Shown here one piece after another: positions 48,747-59,956 of a stretch of 64,000 bases of DNA. Every line of letters starts with the position of its first letter. Within the stretch, counting starts at the first letter, position 1. The translations under genes and the position numbers were made by a program. The notes below the pieces were generated by a model, which was given only the letters and a program-made list of their open reading frames with translations, did no database searches and was not told the origin of the DNA. Source of the stretch: Coleophoma eucalyptorum (taxonomy: Eukaryota; Ascomycota; Leotiomycetes; Helotiales; Dermateaceae); the NCBI GenBank assembly GCA_026120035.1, contig JALRME010000045.1, positions 62,001-126,000 of the forward strand. The letters are read 5' to 3'.

Positions 48747-49837
48747 TTAGCCTCGAATTTGTCCGACACTGACAATGAAAATCCTGGGCAGAAGCTTCAA
48801 CTTTCTACCTATCTTAATACCACCAACATTCTTGCTTCTCTTCAATTGTTTAGACTTCCGAGTCTTGGTGTTACAATTCTTCTTGTCGTCATGGGTTGGG
48901 TGATCGTTGGCTGTGGCGTCAATGATTTCCTGCAACTGCAGGTTGAAAGCGAAATCTTCGCTGGCCCGCAACTTTTCATGCTCGCTCTTGGCAATAGACG
49001 ACAAAAACTTCTTGTTCTCTGGTTTCTTATTTTCAGTGTGATGATTATTTGCTGTTTCTTCCATAATGTCTTGCAGCTGTAGACTAAGAGCCAAGTCTTC
49101 ATTTGCCTCCCAATCATCTTGGTCGTGCTGGGCATAACGCGATTGTTCTGTTGCATGGATATCATCATGAATCATCTCATCGCTGTGGACAAAAGATGTG
49201 TTGCCTCCACCAGTACCTAGCTGTTATTAGTATCATTGCTCTCGGGCTATAGTAAGACACGAAACAAACCATAACCGGAGTCAAACTCAGACTCAAAGTC
49301 AAACTCAAGCTCAGATTCGTGAGATGAGGCGATATCATGCGCAGGAATTCTGCCTCTCTGACGAGTGATCGTCGTTTTTGTCGTCGTAGATTTTTTGCAG
49401 AAATAAGTCATCCTTGCTTAGCTTATTTACGTCTCAGATATCGTGTGGTAGAAGATGGAGCGTTTTATTTTGTGGAAACAGAGAAATGGGAAGTACCACA
49501 GAAGTGCATATTAAATAGTTCTTGAAGAATCCGCAGCTCACCGGATGGTAGCTTGACCCGTTGCTCTGATTCGAAAGCAAGGGATACGACGTACCCAAGG
49601 CAACCTCCACCATGAGTTCCGAGCACTGCCGGATCAAGGCCCTTTTAAGTCGATATATCTTTGAACTCGCAGCAAATGAGAACTGTTTATATCTCGTCTC
49701 ACCGGGAAGGCCTTGTTGTGACCACAGACGTCATGAACATACCTTTCAGCCTTATAGGAGATAGACCTATCAGAGTCCACTGAATTTGATGAGCCGGTCA
49801 CAGTCAATAGCCGGGCTGGGGTGCATGACACTAGCAT
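48747..49837 (-). CDS. Hypothetical protein, 262 residues, with duplicated QLQ motif
   Basis: Four exons join in phase: 49837-49703, 49641-49542, 49353-49270 and 49216-48747. The N-terminal half has HDVCGHNKAFP, then LDPAVLGTHGGGCLGYVVSL and FESEQRVKLPSGRIPAHDI. An acidic segment ESELEFDFESEFDSGYG follows. The C-terminal half carries two similar units, EDLALSLQLQDIMEETAN and EDFAFNLQLQEIIDATAN, about 45 residues apart, each followed by a His/Asp/Lys-rich linker. The protein ends in a basic region (KTRKSKQLKRSK). The LQLQ(D/E)I helices resemble short amphipathic motifs found in some fungal ubiquitin-ligase-type proteins, but no RING is present. I do not recognise the family. That all phases close in an AT-rich setting argues that the gene is real. 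Confidence 0.55.
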
Positions 49838-51965
49838 GGTTTATCGAGTGTTGTGGTTAGTTTATATACATTATAAAATCAGTTTTAACTACATTTTACA
49901 ATATTTGACCAGATTTAATCGCGAAAGCCAATTATAATCGATATTTGTTGAGTGTCGGAATGTCATTTACAGGTCAATTACGAGACCTAGTCACATGTCA
50001 CATATAATATTATCAGTGAGAGGGGTACTTATACCTCTCTGCCTCACACTCTCTTAAATACACATGAACCAATTACCTCCGAACCCATTTTGTACCTGAT
50101 TGACTTGCCAGTCACTTATTACGTTACATTACACAGATCAACATTAAGCGAGCTGCACCAATATTACGAAATGGGGGGGGGGCAAAGAATTCATTGACAC
50201 CTCCTGACGAGTTTCTGCTATCCCTCATCTGGTAGAGTCTTTACCACGCTAGTAAGGGTTATTATGGCGGGTTTATTGATTTAAGTGCCCTAAATATCTG
50301 TTGAATGTTCATAAACCCCTGTAGTAACATGTAGCAACCAATTATACTATTCAACGAAGCAATCCCATTTTAGTATAGTAACGAATCTACTAGACGGAGG
50401 GATACCACTGCCACTAAGTAGGGAAGTGCGTGAATAAAACCAAGAGTAAATTCCTGCTACTTCAAGCTACTTGCTACCCATAGTATCTGGTCACCATTTT
50501 CAAAATTAGCTTTCTTGTTGGTAAACACCTAAATTCAACTGTAATGTACAGGTCAAAATAAGGTGTAATGATGTAGATGGTTCTTTTAAGTGAATGTGTG
50601 GTGGAGGAAGATATCAATACCCTCCTCCGTTTGTAGTATCACATGGTTACAAACGATGGTTTACAAACGAGTGTCTCGGCATCATTTGACGACCTAATAA
50701 CGATATTCCAACACTTCTTAACCCGTTCTAGTAATCTTCCCACTCAGTCGAAACAAAGAGGATTTGACCATTGAATTTATATCCAATTGCTGCCTAGTAG
50801 TATAAAGGCTTTCGGTTACTATGAAATGTGAATTGAACATAGTCTAATCGATGCTTTTATCCTCAGTTTTATAGAACTCGCTTTCGTCGAAGACTTTTAC
50901 TTATAGTTATTTCATCTATATACATTCCTCCCCTCTGCTATTCTTACGGCTAATCCTAATATACAATAGAGAATGTCGGTCTCATTTCTCTTGCTTTCAA
51001 GTGCATAAAAATAATAACCGTGTCACGCAAAAGCATGAAGAAATATCGCTGTGTGCTTGTATTTCATGGATCTTCTTTATGATCTATTAAGAGGGTTCTT
51101 CAGTTGAAATGCACGGTCATCTGGTCAATAATTTCCTTTATTCATCTAAAGTGATTAAATATCTCCCTCTTCTATCCTTACCCGGTTGCCAGTCAGGACC
51201 TGTGCTTCCTTTCAGCTAATTTAAGGCTATTGTCCTCTTTACTTGAACCTTGCGCGCAGCCTCTGATTGATAGTAACCTTGCTCTATTATGCACTGGAAT
51301 CTGAGTCTATGCAGAGTATCGTACTCAATTCGACTAGTCTTAGGCTTGAGAGCTCCCGTAATTGACTTTAAAAGAATTACAAGGAAGACAGCAGGAGGTA
51401 GAAAAAAAAATTAGAATAGCAAGAGAGATTCTTGAACTGTAGGGGTAGTGTTAATGAATTCTTCGCACCCCTATTCGATGCCAGCACGCTCGTTCAAAGT
51501 ATAAGCACTTAGTCATTGAACGCCTGAAATCGCAATAAAACCAAGTCCTTCTCAGCTTGGAACCTAACCAATTAAATTTCAAGAATAGGTTGACCGGTCG
51601 GGTGCAAGGTGCGGCTTAGCTGTTTCACGGAGTTCTGCATGCCAACAACTTTGAGTCAGACAGGACAGAAAAAGCAGTGTTCATTCCATAGGTTGGGTGA
51701 CAGATATGTAGATTCCATTCCCGCATGTTCCGCTCACAACCGATAAATGCACAAGGATCAGGTTTCTGAATTTAGGTTGCGGGGAGAGTTGGGGTAAGCC
51801 AACTCTCACCGGTGCCCAAATTGAACTCGCGCTCCTCATTGGCTCCGATTCTACCGGGTGTTGTTTGCAATGCTATCTATTCAGAGATATTGAATATCAG
51901 AACACAAATCAGCACTTTCGTCTCAGATATCAGTATTAAACAAAGTCGAAGCAATAGATATAGCA
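49838..51965. other. AT-rich gene-free stretch
   Basis: No supportable frame. It includes a ten-base G-run at about 50,174-50,183 and, near the right end, the inverted repeat listed separately in the amidase promoter. Confidence 0.5.
51785..51806. promoter_or_regulatory. Inverted repeat in the amidase upstream region
   Basis: AGAGTTGG and its exact reverse complement CCAACTCT are separated by 6 bases, about 160 bases before the amidase ATG. The symmetry suggests a dimeric regulator site or a hairpin; no regulator is assigned. Confidence 0.4.
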
Positions 51966-54375
51966 ATGAGGGCTGGTTATCTTTTCTCGCTATTGCCGCT
52001 GCTGCTTCTCTACAATTACTGGGAGCTTAGATCGAAAGGCGGAATGACCAGGTTTTTCGCGTCAAAACAGCCCCAGTGGCAAAAACTTGCCGCCCAGAAG
52101 AGAGAAGAAACGAATCAAAAGATACAAAAAGAGTGGATCCTCTCTCAAGAAGTCCTTGACGAAGCCAAAGTCACTCGAAAGCTCGTAGGCCGCTTTTTCG
52201 ACAACCTGCTCGACCCTACAACTTTGGAAATCACGAGCAAGGACCCGGTTGACATAATTGGTCGCATTCATAATGGCTCCTTGACAGCGGTTGAAGTGAC
52301 CAGTGCCTTTTGCAAAAGAGCAGCTTATGCGCATCAACTGGCAAGATCCATTTTCCTCCGCGAATAAACCCGCTGACTTTTCCAGAACAACAACCTCCTA
52401 GAGATTAATTTCGGTCCTGCTATTGAACTCGCCCGCAAACTTGACGAATATTGGGCAGAAAACCAAAAGCCGATCGGCCCCCTGCATGGGCTACCGATCA
52501 GTATGAAGGATCAATTTCACATGAAGGGTTTGGAAACAACTATGGGCTACGTCGGATGGATTGGGACATTTGAAGGAAAGAAGGGCACTGGAAAGGAGAA
52601 GAATTTTGAAAGTGAATTAGTCAAAGAACTACTGAGTCTGGGAGCAATCCCCATAGCGAAGGTACGACTATTAAGAAGCTTACACGTGGACTTTCCACTA
52701 ATTTATCCTTGAAGACGACATTGGTACAGAGTCTCTGGGTATATATTTATATTACTTCTGATACAAGTGAAGAGATTGCTTAATCTGTGCAGTGCGGCGA
52801 AACCAACAACAATATACTCGGGTATTGTTGGAATCCACAAATCACGCACCTGTCCTGCGGGGGATCTTCAGGAGGTAAGGATATTCGAGGAGGGTTAGAG
52901 GGTTTCCAACTGTTTACTCTTCAACTCAGGTGAAGGCTCTTTGCAGGCATTTCGAGGGAGTGGTGTTGGATTTGGAACAGATATTGGTACGCTGATGCTG
53001 TCAGGCTCATATTACGGCAAAATTCTGATTTTAATCTTGCAGGAGGTTCAGTATCTATGCCAGCAGCCTACAATGGCATTTACAGTATCAAGCCATCGAA
53101 TGGTCGACTGCCAATGAGAGACACAGCAAATAGTGTAGGTTGGTTTCTGTTTTTGCATTAAACGATATACTCTGCTGACGACGAACTTCGAATATGCGTA
53201 GTCTCCCGGTCAGATTGTAATACCTACCGTTGTAGGCGTTCTAGGATCATCGATTGCAACTCTCCGACTTGTTTTCAAATCAATAATGTCAGCTGAACCT
53301 TGGCTTCATGACCCAGAGGTTCACAACATTCCTTGGAGAGAAGATGATGAGAATATTGATACCAAAACGCTGTCATTCGGCTTCCTACTAACAGACGGAA
53401 TAGTGACACCCCACCCCCCTATAAGACGGGCTCTTCACATGGTTAAAGAAGCCCTCGAGGCACAAGGGCACGAGGTAGGTGTCTACAAGATGAAATCTCA
53501 CTAATTTTTGACTAATGATGATTTAAGGTCATACAATGGGATCCACCATCACATGCTGAATCATCCAAGATCCACGTGAGTATAGTAGTTGGCCAATCAT
53601 TGCTCTGTAGTTGCTGAATATCTTTTAGCCAAAGTTTACAGGAGCAGATGGTCGTGTTGATGTTTTAGAGAATACGGCTCTGTCTGGGGAACCACTCGTT
53701 CCAGAGATTGAGCAACTTTTCGCCCATGGCCTCCCCGACCCGATCCCGTTACTCGAGTTTTACAACAATTCTATTCATCTCAAAGATTTCCGTGGTCGGT
53801 ATCAAGATTATTGGAGCTCCACTGCGTTTAAGACAAAGACCGGTAAGGGTGATCAAATTTGATATCCTTGTATTCCAAGAACCTGGTGAACAGTAATGAC
53901 CTCAAAACTGTACTTATTGTACTTTAGGGAAACCAGTGGACGCGGTAATTCTTCCACTTTCTCCCCACACTGCGCCAATACCAGGAACCTCATATTATTA
54001 TAGTAAGTGTTAATCTAAGTCTCCGCAACCATTGATACGGCGTTAATAGAATCAGCTTACTCGAGCATCCTCAACGTATTGGACTACCCAACCGTGATAG
54101 TACCGGTGACTACAGCAGACAAAAATGTAGACACCTTTGATAACGACTATAAGCCACTAAACGCAAAAGACAAGATGACGTGGAAGGCCTGTGAGCTTGC
54201 CCAGGTGTAATTACTACTGCTTGCAATATTCGCTGACTCGAGCAAAGACGAACCAGATACATATGATGGTGCCCCTGCATCAGTTCAGGTTATGGGCCGG
54301 AAACTCACGGAAGAGCACCTACTTGCCATCGCACAGGTAGTTGATGATGCTTTGAAATGTGCAACCAAAGTGTGA
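51966..54375 (+). CDS. Amidase-signature hydrolase with N-terminal membrane anchor, 12 exons
   Basis: Exons: 51966-52340, 52386-52661, 52715-52738 (24 nt), 52793-52874, 52930-52986, 53043-53134, 53202-53474, 53528-53575, 53629-53842, 53928-54002, 54050-54190 and 54248-54375. All phases close, giving 594 residues. Residues 1-20 are a hydrophobic anchor (YLFSLLPLLLLYNYWEL). The Ser-cisSer-Lys triad is intact: Lys166 in PISMKD, Ser250 in CGGSSGGEG and Ser274 in GTDIGGSVSMP, with the 24-residue Ser-Ser spacing seen in FAAH. The C-terminus has YDGAPASVQVMGRK. Family members hydrolyse acetamide, fatty-acid amides and other carboxamides; the anchor recalls FAAH-like enzymes. The first intron is GC-AG (listed separately). 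An apparent stop after CELAQV lies inside the last intron, so the gene is not broken. Confidence 0.88.
52341..52385 (+). other. Non-canonical GC-AG intron (45 nt) in the amidase gene
   Basis: Exon 1 ends CATCAACTG, followed by GCAAGA, and the acceptor is TTTTCCAG before AACAACAACCTCC. Retaining it ends the protein at REstop. Removing it restores the conserved segment AYAHQL to NNNLLEINFGPA in phase. No GT lies close enough to serve as donor. Confidence 0.8.
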
Positions 54376-54736
54376 GATGATGCCGGTTAGTAGAGGGTTG
54401 TGGTAATGGAGCTAAGGCCTATTTGGGAATAATTTGATACCCCAGGACACTTCATTTTGAAGCCTATTGAACTATACAGTTATTGGAATAGTATGACGGC
54501 TACCTTTTGATTCTCTCACTCTACGGCGTGTTGTTACTTTGTCCAAACCCCTTTATTTGCCCTAACGTAGTGATAAGACTCTCCCGTGAAACATTATTGA
54601 GGCAAGTCCATGGGACATTCAACAGATTTGGATAGGGAGCTTTAATTGACGACACCAATACATTATGATTTCGGTTCAATCAAGCTAGATGTCTTATATA
54701 AATTCCACGCTTGTGTGATATGGCCAACCCCTTGAT
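54376..54736. other. Convergent intergenic region
   Basis: 3' ends of the amidase and kinase-like genes. No gene seen. Confidence 0.5.
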
Positions 54737-56443
54737 TCAACTACATGTCTCGCCGATCTGATTCAGCCACAACAATAGACCTCTCAAGGTTGGCCGCTGT
54801 TCACCCAGCAGCAAATCCCGACCATCACCTTGCTCAAAATAAACCTTGGCTTTCGTCAACTCAGCCTCCCACCATATTCGTGCCGACTGAATGATCTCCA
54901 TTCTGGTGGTCTTTCGGGGAGTCTTCGTCCCCATTGGATACAGTTTATCGCCTAGTCTTACTGCCCCTTCTTGACCTGGCCCATCTCGCCATTCTTCCGC
55001 CCCAGCTGTACAAGCTCGTATACAGTGACGAACACTCTCTGGGGTGCGTCGAAAATTAGGAAATAAAATATCTGGATCATAACGCCATGAGCAGTTGAGT
55101 CTCGTCCTCAGATTGCTTTGACCCTCGAAGATGCACCAAATCAGCAAGCCAATGGCGAACACCTGTGCCTTTTCCTGTGCCGAAGAACTCATCTTGAACC
55201 AAGCTACAGTTGCTGGATAGCTGCTCGGATGTGGTGATTCTTTCTCTCGTCCGATATGAGTCTCGAGGAGATTCCTCCAGGCGGAGGAGTGGCGAGATGC
55301 GCTTTCGCCATAAACACGATAGCGGACCTCTGGGGAAGTCCACTCATGCCAGTTGCCGCGCTGTTCGAAGTCACAGAGTACAACATTCTCTGCATTATCG
55401 AGGAGAATGTTGTCCAAACGTACCTCGGGGTAAATAGTCTTGGATTCTTCGTTGATATGAATGACAGCACAGGTTATTTGGCGACACCATTTTAGCTGTT
55501 GTCCAAACTTCAGACTGTCAGCGAGAACTAGAGTTGGTAGTATGTTTCTGAGGGAACCACGAGGGTAGTATGGTAGGATGAATCCATACACGCCGTGCTT
55601 GCCGCCGAATGCCGATCGCTTGGTGACGAGGTAGAGTGGCTTTGGCATCAAGTTGGGGTGTGGAGGAGTCGTCAGCAGAAATTTTAGCTCATGATATAGA
55701 TATATAAAGTCCGTAGCGTTAGACTTGAAGATCATGAAGTTCTCAGTGTCATGCGTAACAGTATCCTTGAGGCTCACAATACTGATAGAATCCTGCAGTT
55801 GGTATCTCAATCGCAAGACATTCAGGTCAATAACTGGCGGCCAAGCCTTATCTGGAACCCTACCTTGCCACGCCTTTCTCAACGAATCCACGGTCAGGGA
55901 TGTCCTTTCGAAATCATGGCCTGGGAATACTTCTATGGAGATATCATTGGGCTGTATCGTAGGCCTCCCGAATATGAGCCTGGACCCAAATGGTAAAGCA
56001 CCGTACTCTTTCCAGAATCCCGGATTCTTCTGGCAGTACTCGTTCAAGGCATAAACAATATATTGACAGATAGGTAGCCTTGCCAGATCACAAGCGTCTC
56101 GCAGAAAAGTTGAACGTGACGTTTGAAGTACGGAACGCAAATATGGGGAGTGCTCTTCTTGGTCTGGCAGCCAGGCGTCGATACGAAGGGGGACCAACCC
56201 GGGAACCAGGGTTGGGACCACATAGAATCTCGTCCCACATCGTGTAACGCCATCAATTCTCCACTGAGAATTGACATTCACATATTGCAGAGAGTTGACA
56301 CGATTCTTCGGATTTAGCAAAGAAGTTTGCCAGGAGGCCGATGCTGGAGGTCCAAACGGTGAATATTCGTCATCATTCCACGGTGCCGTGAACAAAAAGC
56401 TCGAGTTCATGATATCATGTAGGAAGGAGTAGCTGAGTTCCAT
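54737..56443 (-). CDS. Fungal kinase-fold protein with altered catalytic loop
   Basis: One uninterrupted frame of 568 residues from ATG. Residues 1 to about 200 are an unrecognised N-terminal region. From about 215 on a protein-kinase-like fold is visible: a candidate ATP-binding Lys240 (FMIFKS), alphaC Glu252 (YHELKFLL), hinge region PYYPRGSLRN, catalytic loop YPEVRLDNILL (338-348), metal-binding CDFEQ (357-361) in place of DFG, then an APE-like TSPEVRYR. In the HRD position the Asp is replaced by Glu340; Asn345 and Asp358 are kept. It could be a weak kinase, a pseudokinase or an atypical family. No membrane segment. The gene is intronless while its neighbours are intron-rich. Confidence 0.7.
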   Translation of the reverse strand: MELSYSFLHDIMNSSFLFTAPWNDDEYSPFGPPASASWQTSLLNPKNRVNSLQYVNVNSQWRIDGVTRCGTRFYVVPTLVPGLVPLRIDAWLPDQEEHSPYLRSVLQTSRSTFLRDACDLARLPICQYIVYALNEYCQKNPGFWKEYGALPFGSRLIFGRPTIQPNDISIEVFPGHDFERTSLTVDSLRKAWQGRVPDKAWPPVIDLNVLRLRYQLQDSISIVSLKDTVTHDTENFMIFKSNATDFIYLYHELKFLLTTPPHPNLMPKPLYLVTKRSAFGGKHGVYGFILPYYPRGSLRNILPTLVLADSLKFGQQLKWCRQITCAVIHINEESKTIYPEVRLDNILLDNAENVVLCDFEQRGNWHEWTSPEVRYRVYGESASRHSSAWRNLLETHIGREKESPHPSSYPATVAWFKMSSSAQEKAQVFAIGLLIWCIFEGQSNLRTRLNCSWRYDPDILFPNFRRTPESVRHCIRACTAGAEEWRDGPGQEGAVRLGDKLYPMGTKTPRKTTRMEIIQSARIWWEAELTKAKVYFEQGDGRDLLLGEQRPTLRGLLLWLNQIGETCS

Positions 56444-57016
56444 TTTGGTAGCCTGCCCTCAGCGCCAATTGCACACTACAGTATGGAATTGTTGTCCAAC
56501 TTCAACAATGAAGCAACACGCACTTATAAGATCCGATTCCAGTACAAGTAAGAGCGAGTCGAAAGGGGAGCCACCCCGCCTTCACCATGGCGAATGAATT
56601 AGCCATTCCCCTCCGACATCCCCACCAACTTCCCCGTCACATACATATACACGTCACGTGCATAGGATCCCCGTTGCATCGCTTGGACGGGGGCATGATG
56701 CACGGACTCACCGGTCTGCACAACCCACCGAAAGCCATGATTGGATGACTTCTCGCGACCCCGATGCGATGAGGCTGAAGCGCGCCGTTCCGTTCTCCTG
56801 GGGGCCAGCTGGACGTCATGACTGCCAGTGTCACATAAAACTGTCGCGACCGCCATCCGGACTACTGACTGATTGCCAGTGTTACCATACCTAGCTTGCA
56901 CTCCACTCTGCAGACCCTACCCCGCCCATTATTTGACGCACTGACGCTTGCCACCACCCACTTGCGTCGCGGCTCCATTTATTTGTGAATTGCCTTATCT
57001 CGTGTCGCCTTAGCTA
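56444..57016. other. Intergenic, divergent promoters
   Basis: Lies between the kinase-like gene (minus) and the Zn2Cys6 regulator (plus). GC-richer than its surroundings. No supportable frame. Confidence 0.5.
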
Positions 57017-59723
57017 ATGAGACAAGCAGTACAGCCAAAGCGATCTGCATTTTGCTTATGGTTTGTTGCTCTAGAACTGATCGCTTCTCGTTGTGGGTGG
57101 GTGCTGATGTTATAAGGCTCTACCATTGACCGATGAAGAGCTCCAGGCTACTGGAACCGGGGGCACGGTATTCAAGTTGCCTACCTCGGAAACCGAACTT
57201 GACATCCTCTGCCAAGCGGCCGCCATACTCCAAGTTCCCGTTACCGAACTGACCAATTTGGTTTCTCCAAAGGCTGGAAAGGAGCAACTTCAGCCGCCCG
57301 AAGCCCATAATATATCCCAGCCAGAGGACTACCTACCGGAACTGCAAGCTGGTGAGACTTATGCCTGCCATGATTCATCTTTTGAGCATGGAATCAAATT
57401 TCTGGAGGCGTTGAATACACAGAGTCCGCTGAGCCCTAGAATGCCCATTGCCTCGGACTCAGACCAATTCGATGGCAATCATAACCACCAGTATGGGCTT
57501 GCAAGCGCCGGGAACAATGATGGTCGTTTTGTTAAGCGTCTCGTAGTGCCAAGTCGACCAAGTCGATCAAATTCCAATGGGTGGCTAGAACCGCAGCAAG
57601 TAGTCACCTCTCACGGGCTACTGGCCGGTAGCAATAAGGATGAGCTGATGGATTCCGAGCATTGGACATGTCCCATATCCATTAACATGTGTGACCTGAT
57701 TGAACATGACCCTGCTATCGAAGCAGATCTCTCCGGGGATTATCTCGAGCCAATGCGAATCGCCTCAAGACAGGTACTCGAATGTGCCCCAAAAATCATC
57801 CACGACAGCACACCCGACCGGTCAGACACTTTGTTACAGTCAATCGAGCAACAAAATAGACAAGGCTCTGATTCATCTTCCGAATTTCTCAATGTCAATG
57901 ACTTGCAAGGTGAAACATCATCAAACTCATCTTGGGTCATTACTACACCGCTCTCTGATGGCAGCCATGTATCCCGGCCAACTGTCTCTCTAGAACCACA
58001 AGGGGCCACAAGCGCAGATATTACTACTCTTCCCAAATACCAGGGACCCTGTAGTCACGTCTGGACACTGGTAAGTATTGATAATGCCCCTCATTTTGCA
58101 AATGGCTACACTAATAGAATCAAGCCTCCTCGACGGAAAAAGAGGGCTTCGCAGACAGCTGAGAAGCCCAAGAGGCAGAAGAAACAAAAAGAAGAGAGTG
58201 AACGCCGACCCCGAGCTCCATTTGCAACTTCTAAAGCCAGGGAGGAGACCGCTTTGACAAGGCAGATGCGATCCTGTGTGCGCTGCCGAATGCAGAAAAT
58301 CAGAGTAATCACTATATATAATATGAGCTTAAAAATGAAGACTGACTTATGTTTCTTAAAGTGCGAGATAGACCCCGAGTATCCTCAAGACTCCTGCCTA
58401 CCCTGCCGGAGATTGCTCCATCTAGCATCGCCACACCATATTCCTTGTCTCCGATACATCATCACTGATGCTTCTTTATATCGAGAGCAGTCAGCGCCTT
58501 ATCAGCTCTTCAGTAAGCGATGGCAAAGTATGGATATTGTTGACATCCAGAATTGGGCTTCTGATGAGATCAGGACTGTTGAACTGACACAGGTTTTTCT
58601 GCATGCACCCTACAAAGTGCAAGTCAGAAAGTATGTACCTGCGGAAGGCGATCTTCTGGACGAGGTCTGGACCGACAACGGCGTGGTCAAAACCCATAAA
58701 GTCCCTCCTTATGCGCTTGCCAACATGGAAGAAACAGGAGAAATGCTTCGAAGTTTCATTGACAATAACATTAGCACTTACATCATTGGTGCAATTAACG
58801 GATTGGACCCACTTCTCTGGAACACTTACTATATGGCATTGAAACATGTTGGGGAAGCTAGTGTATGTACACCCTGAAGGTCCTATAATGGTCGTGTAAA
58901 TGACATACCAAAAACTAGACTGTAGAACAAAGTAAAGTTCTCACTAATTGCTTGAGATTGTGGGTCGCTTGCAGGAAGACTAGTAACCCTCATCGGGTAT
59001 CTGGCGACGACACCCTTGGTATCCAGATAATAACGGACCCTTCGAGTATGTGGTATAAAGTCCGGCCAATGCCTCCAATCATCATCGCACAATTTGAGTG
59101 CATTGTCTATACCAAATTCCTCCGACCATGGAGTAAGGCCGTCTTGGACCAACTACAAGTACTAATTCTCGCAAACAAGCGAGAATACTGGTTGACAATC
59201 TACCTTACCCTGTTCGTATTACTCCATAGCTGCTCGATGATCACCAGGAGAGATAAAGAGTATGCACGACAGCTTAATCTCAAAGTTCGTCAAACTCCTT
59301 GAATCGGAGGTGGGAGCAAATTTATTGACAGTAGTGCAATCTCAGACTGAGTTCGCAAACCCAAGTAGCATGGCTAAACACCACATTGGATCGTTGATGA
59401 TGCTTGCTCATTTTCACTATGGCAACAAAGGTAGGCGCCCCTTTACCATGGCATTGAATGCCGATGGACTTCAAGAAGTCGGCGAAGCCGCACAACTCAA
59501 TGCCGAGCAAATGGAATTCGTTCGTGAGACTGCTCAGATGGTCGAACAAAAAGGTACTGAAATGACCCATCCTAATGCCCTAATGTTTGTTTTAAATGTT
59601 ATGCTGACAATTCTTGCAGAGTCAACGATGAAAAGAGTGAGAGACGTAAGAGATTTCGGCGATGATCTATATTGGATAGCACAGCTGTATGAGGAAGATT
59701 GGAAACCGGGAGCTACTGCATAA
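57017..59723 (+). CDS. Zn2Cys6 transcription factor with atypical cysteine spacing
   Basis: Exons 57117-58304, 58362-58862, 58979-59284 and 59346-59723 close in phase and give 790 residues. The first exon shown opens without an ATG, so I propose a tiny exon 57017-57028 (MRQA, GTACAG donor), with low certainty. Residues to about 370 are acidic and disordered. A basic KPPRRKKRA / KPKRQKKQK region precedes the zinc cluster, whose cysteines fall as Cx2Cx6Cx10Cx2Cx13C (SCVRCRMQKIRCEID, then SCLPCRRLL, then IPCLRY). An intron lies exactly before the third Cys codon. The C-terminal part contains FANPSSMAKHHIGS and LAHFHYGNKG, typical of a large fungal subfamily of C6 regulators lacking a classic MHR domain. 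It converges with the TauD-type dioxygenase gene 233 bases away, a possible target. Confidence 0.82.
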
Positions 59724-59956
59724 CATTTCCAGTAAATTCGTTATCATTGTTAGACTATCATGACATTGTATTATCATATGAAATAATTAATTCAAGCGCA
59801 AGACTATTATCAAAAGACTGAAGAAGTTCATCCAGTGGTTCCAAACTGCATAACGCAGCACTCTCGTGATGACGAAATGAACACAGAGCCCAGACACTAG
59901 AATAAACGACAGTGGCATTTACCAAACCAAAAAAAACACAGAAACCAAAAGCACGA

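Noticed and set aside
54180..54250. Premature stop near the amidase 3' end
   Set aside because: The stop lies in an intron (54191-54247). Splicing restores WKAYEPDTYDGAP, the usual family sequence.
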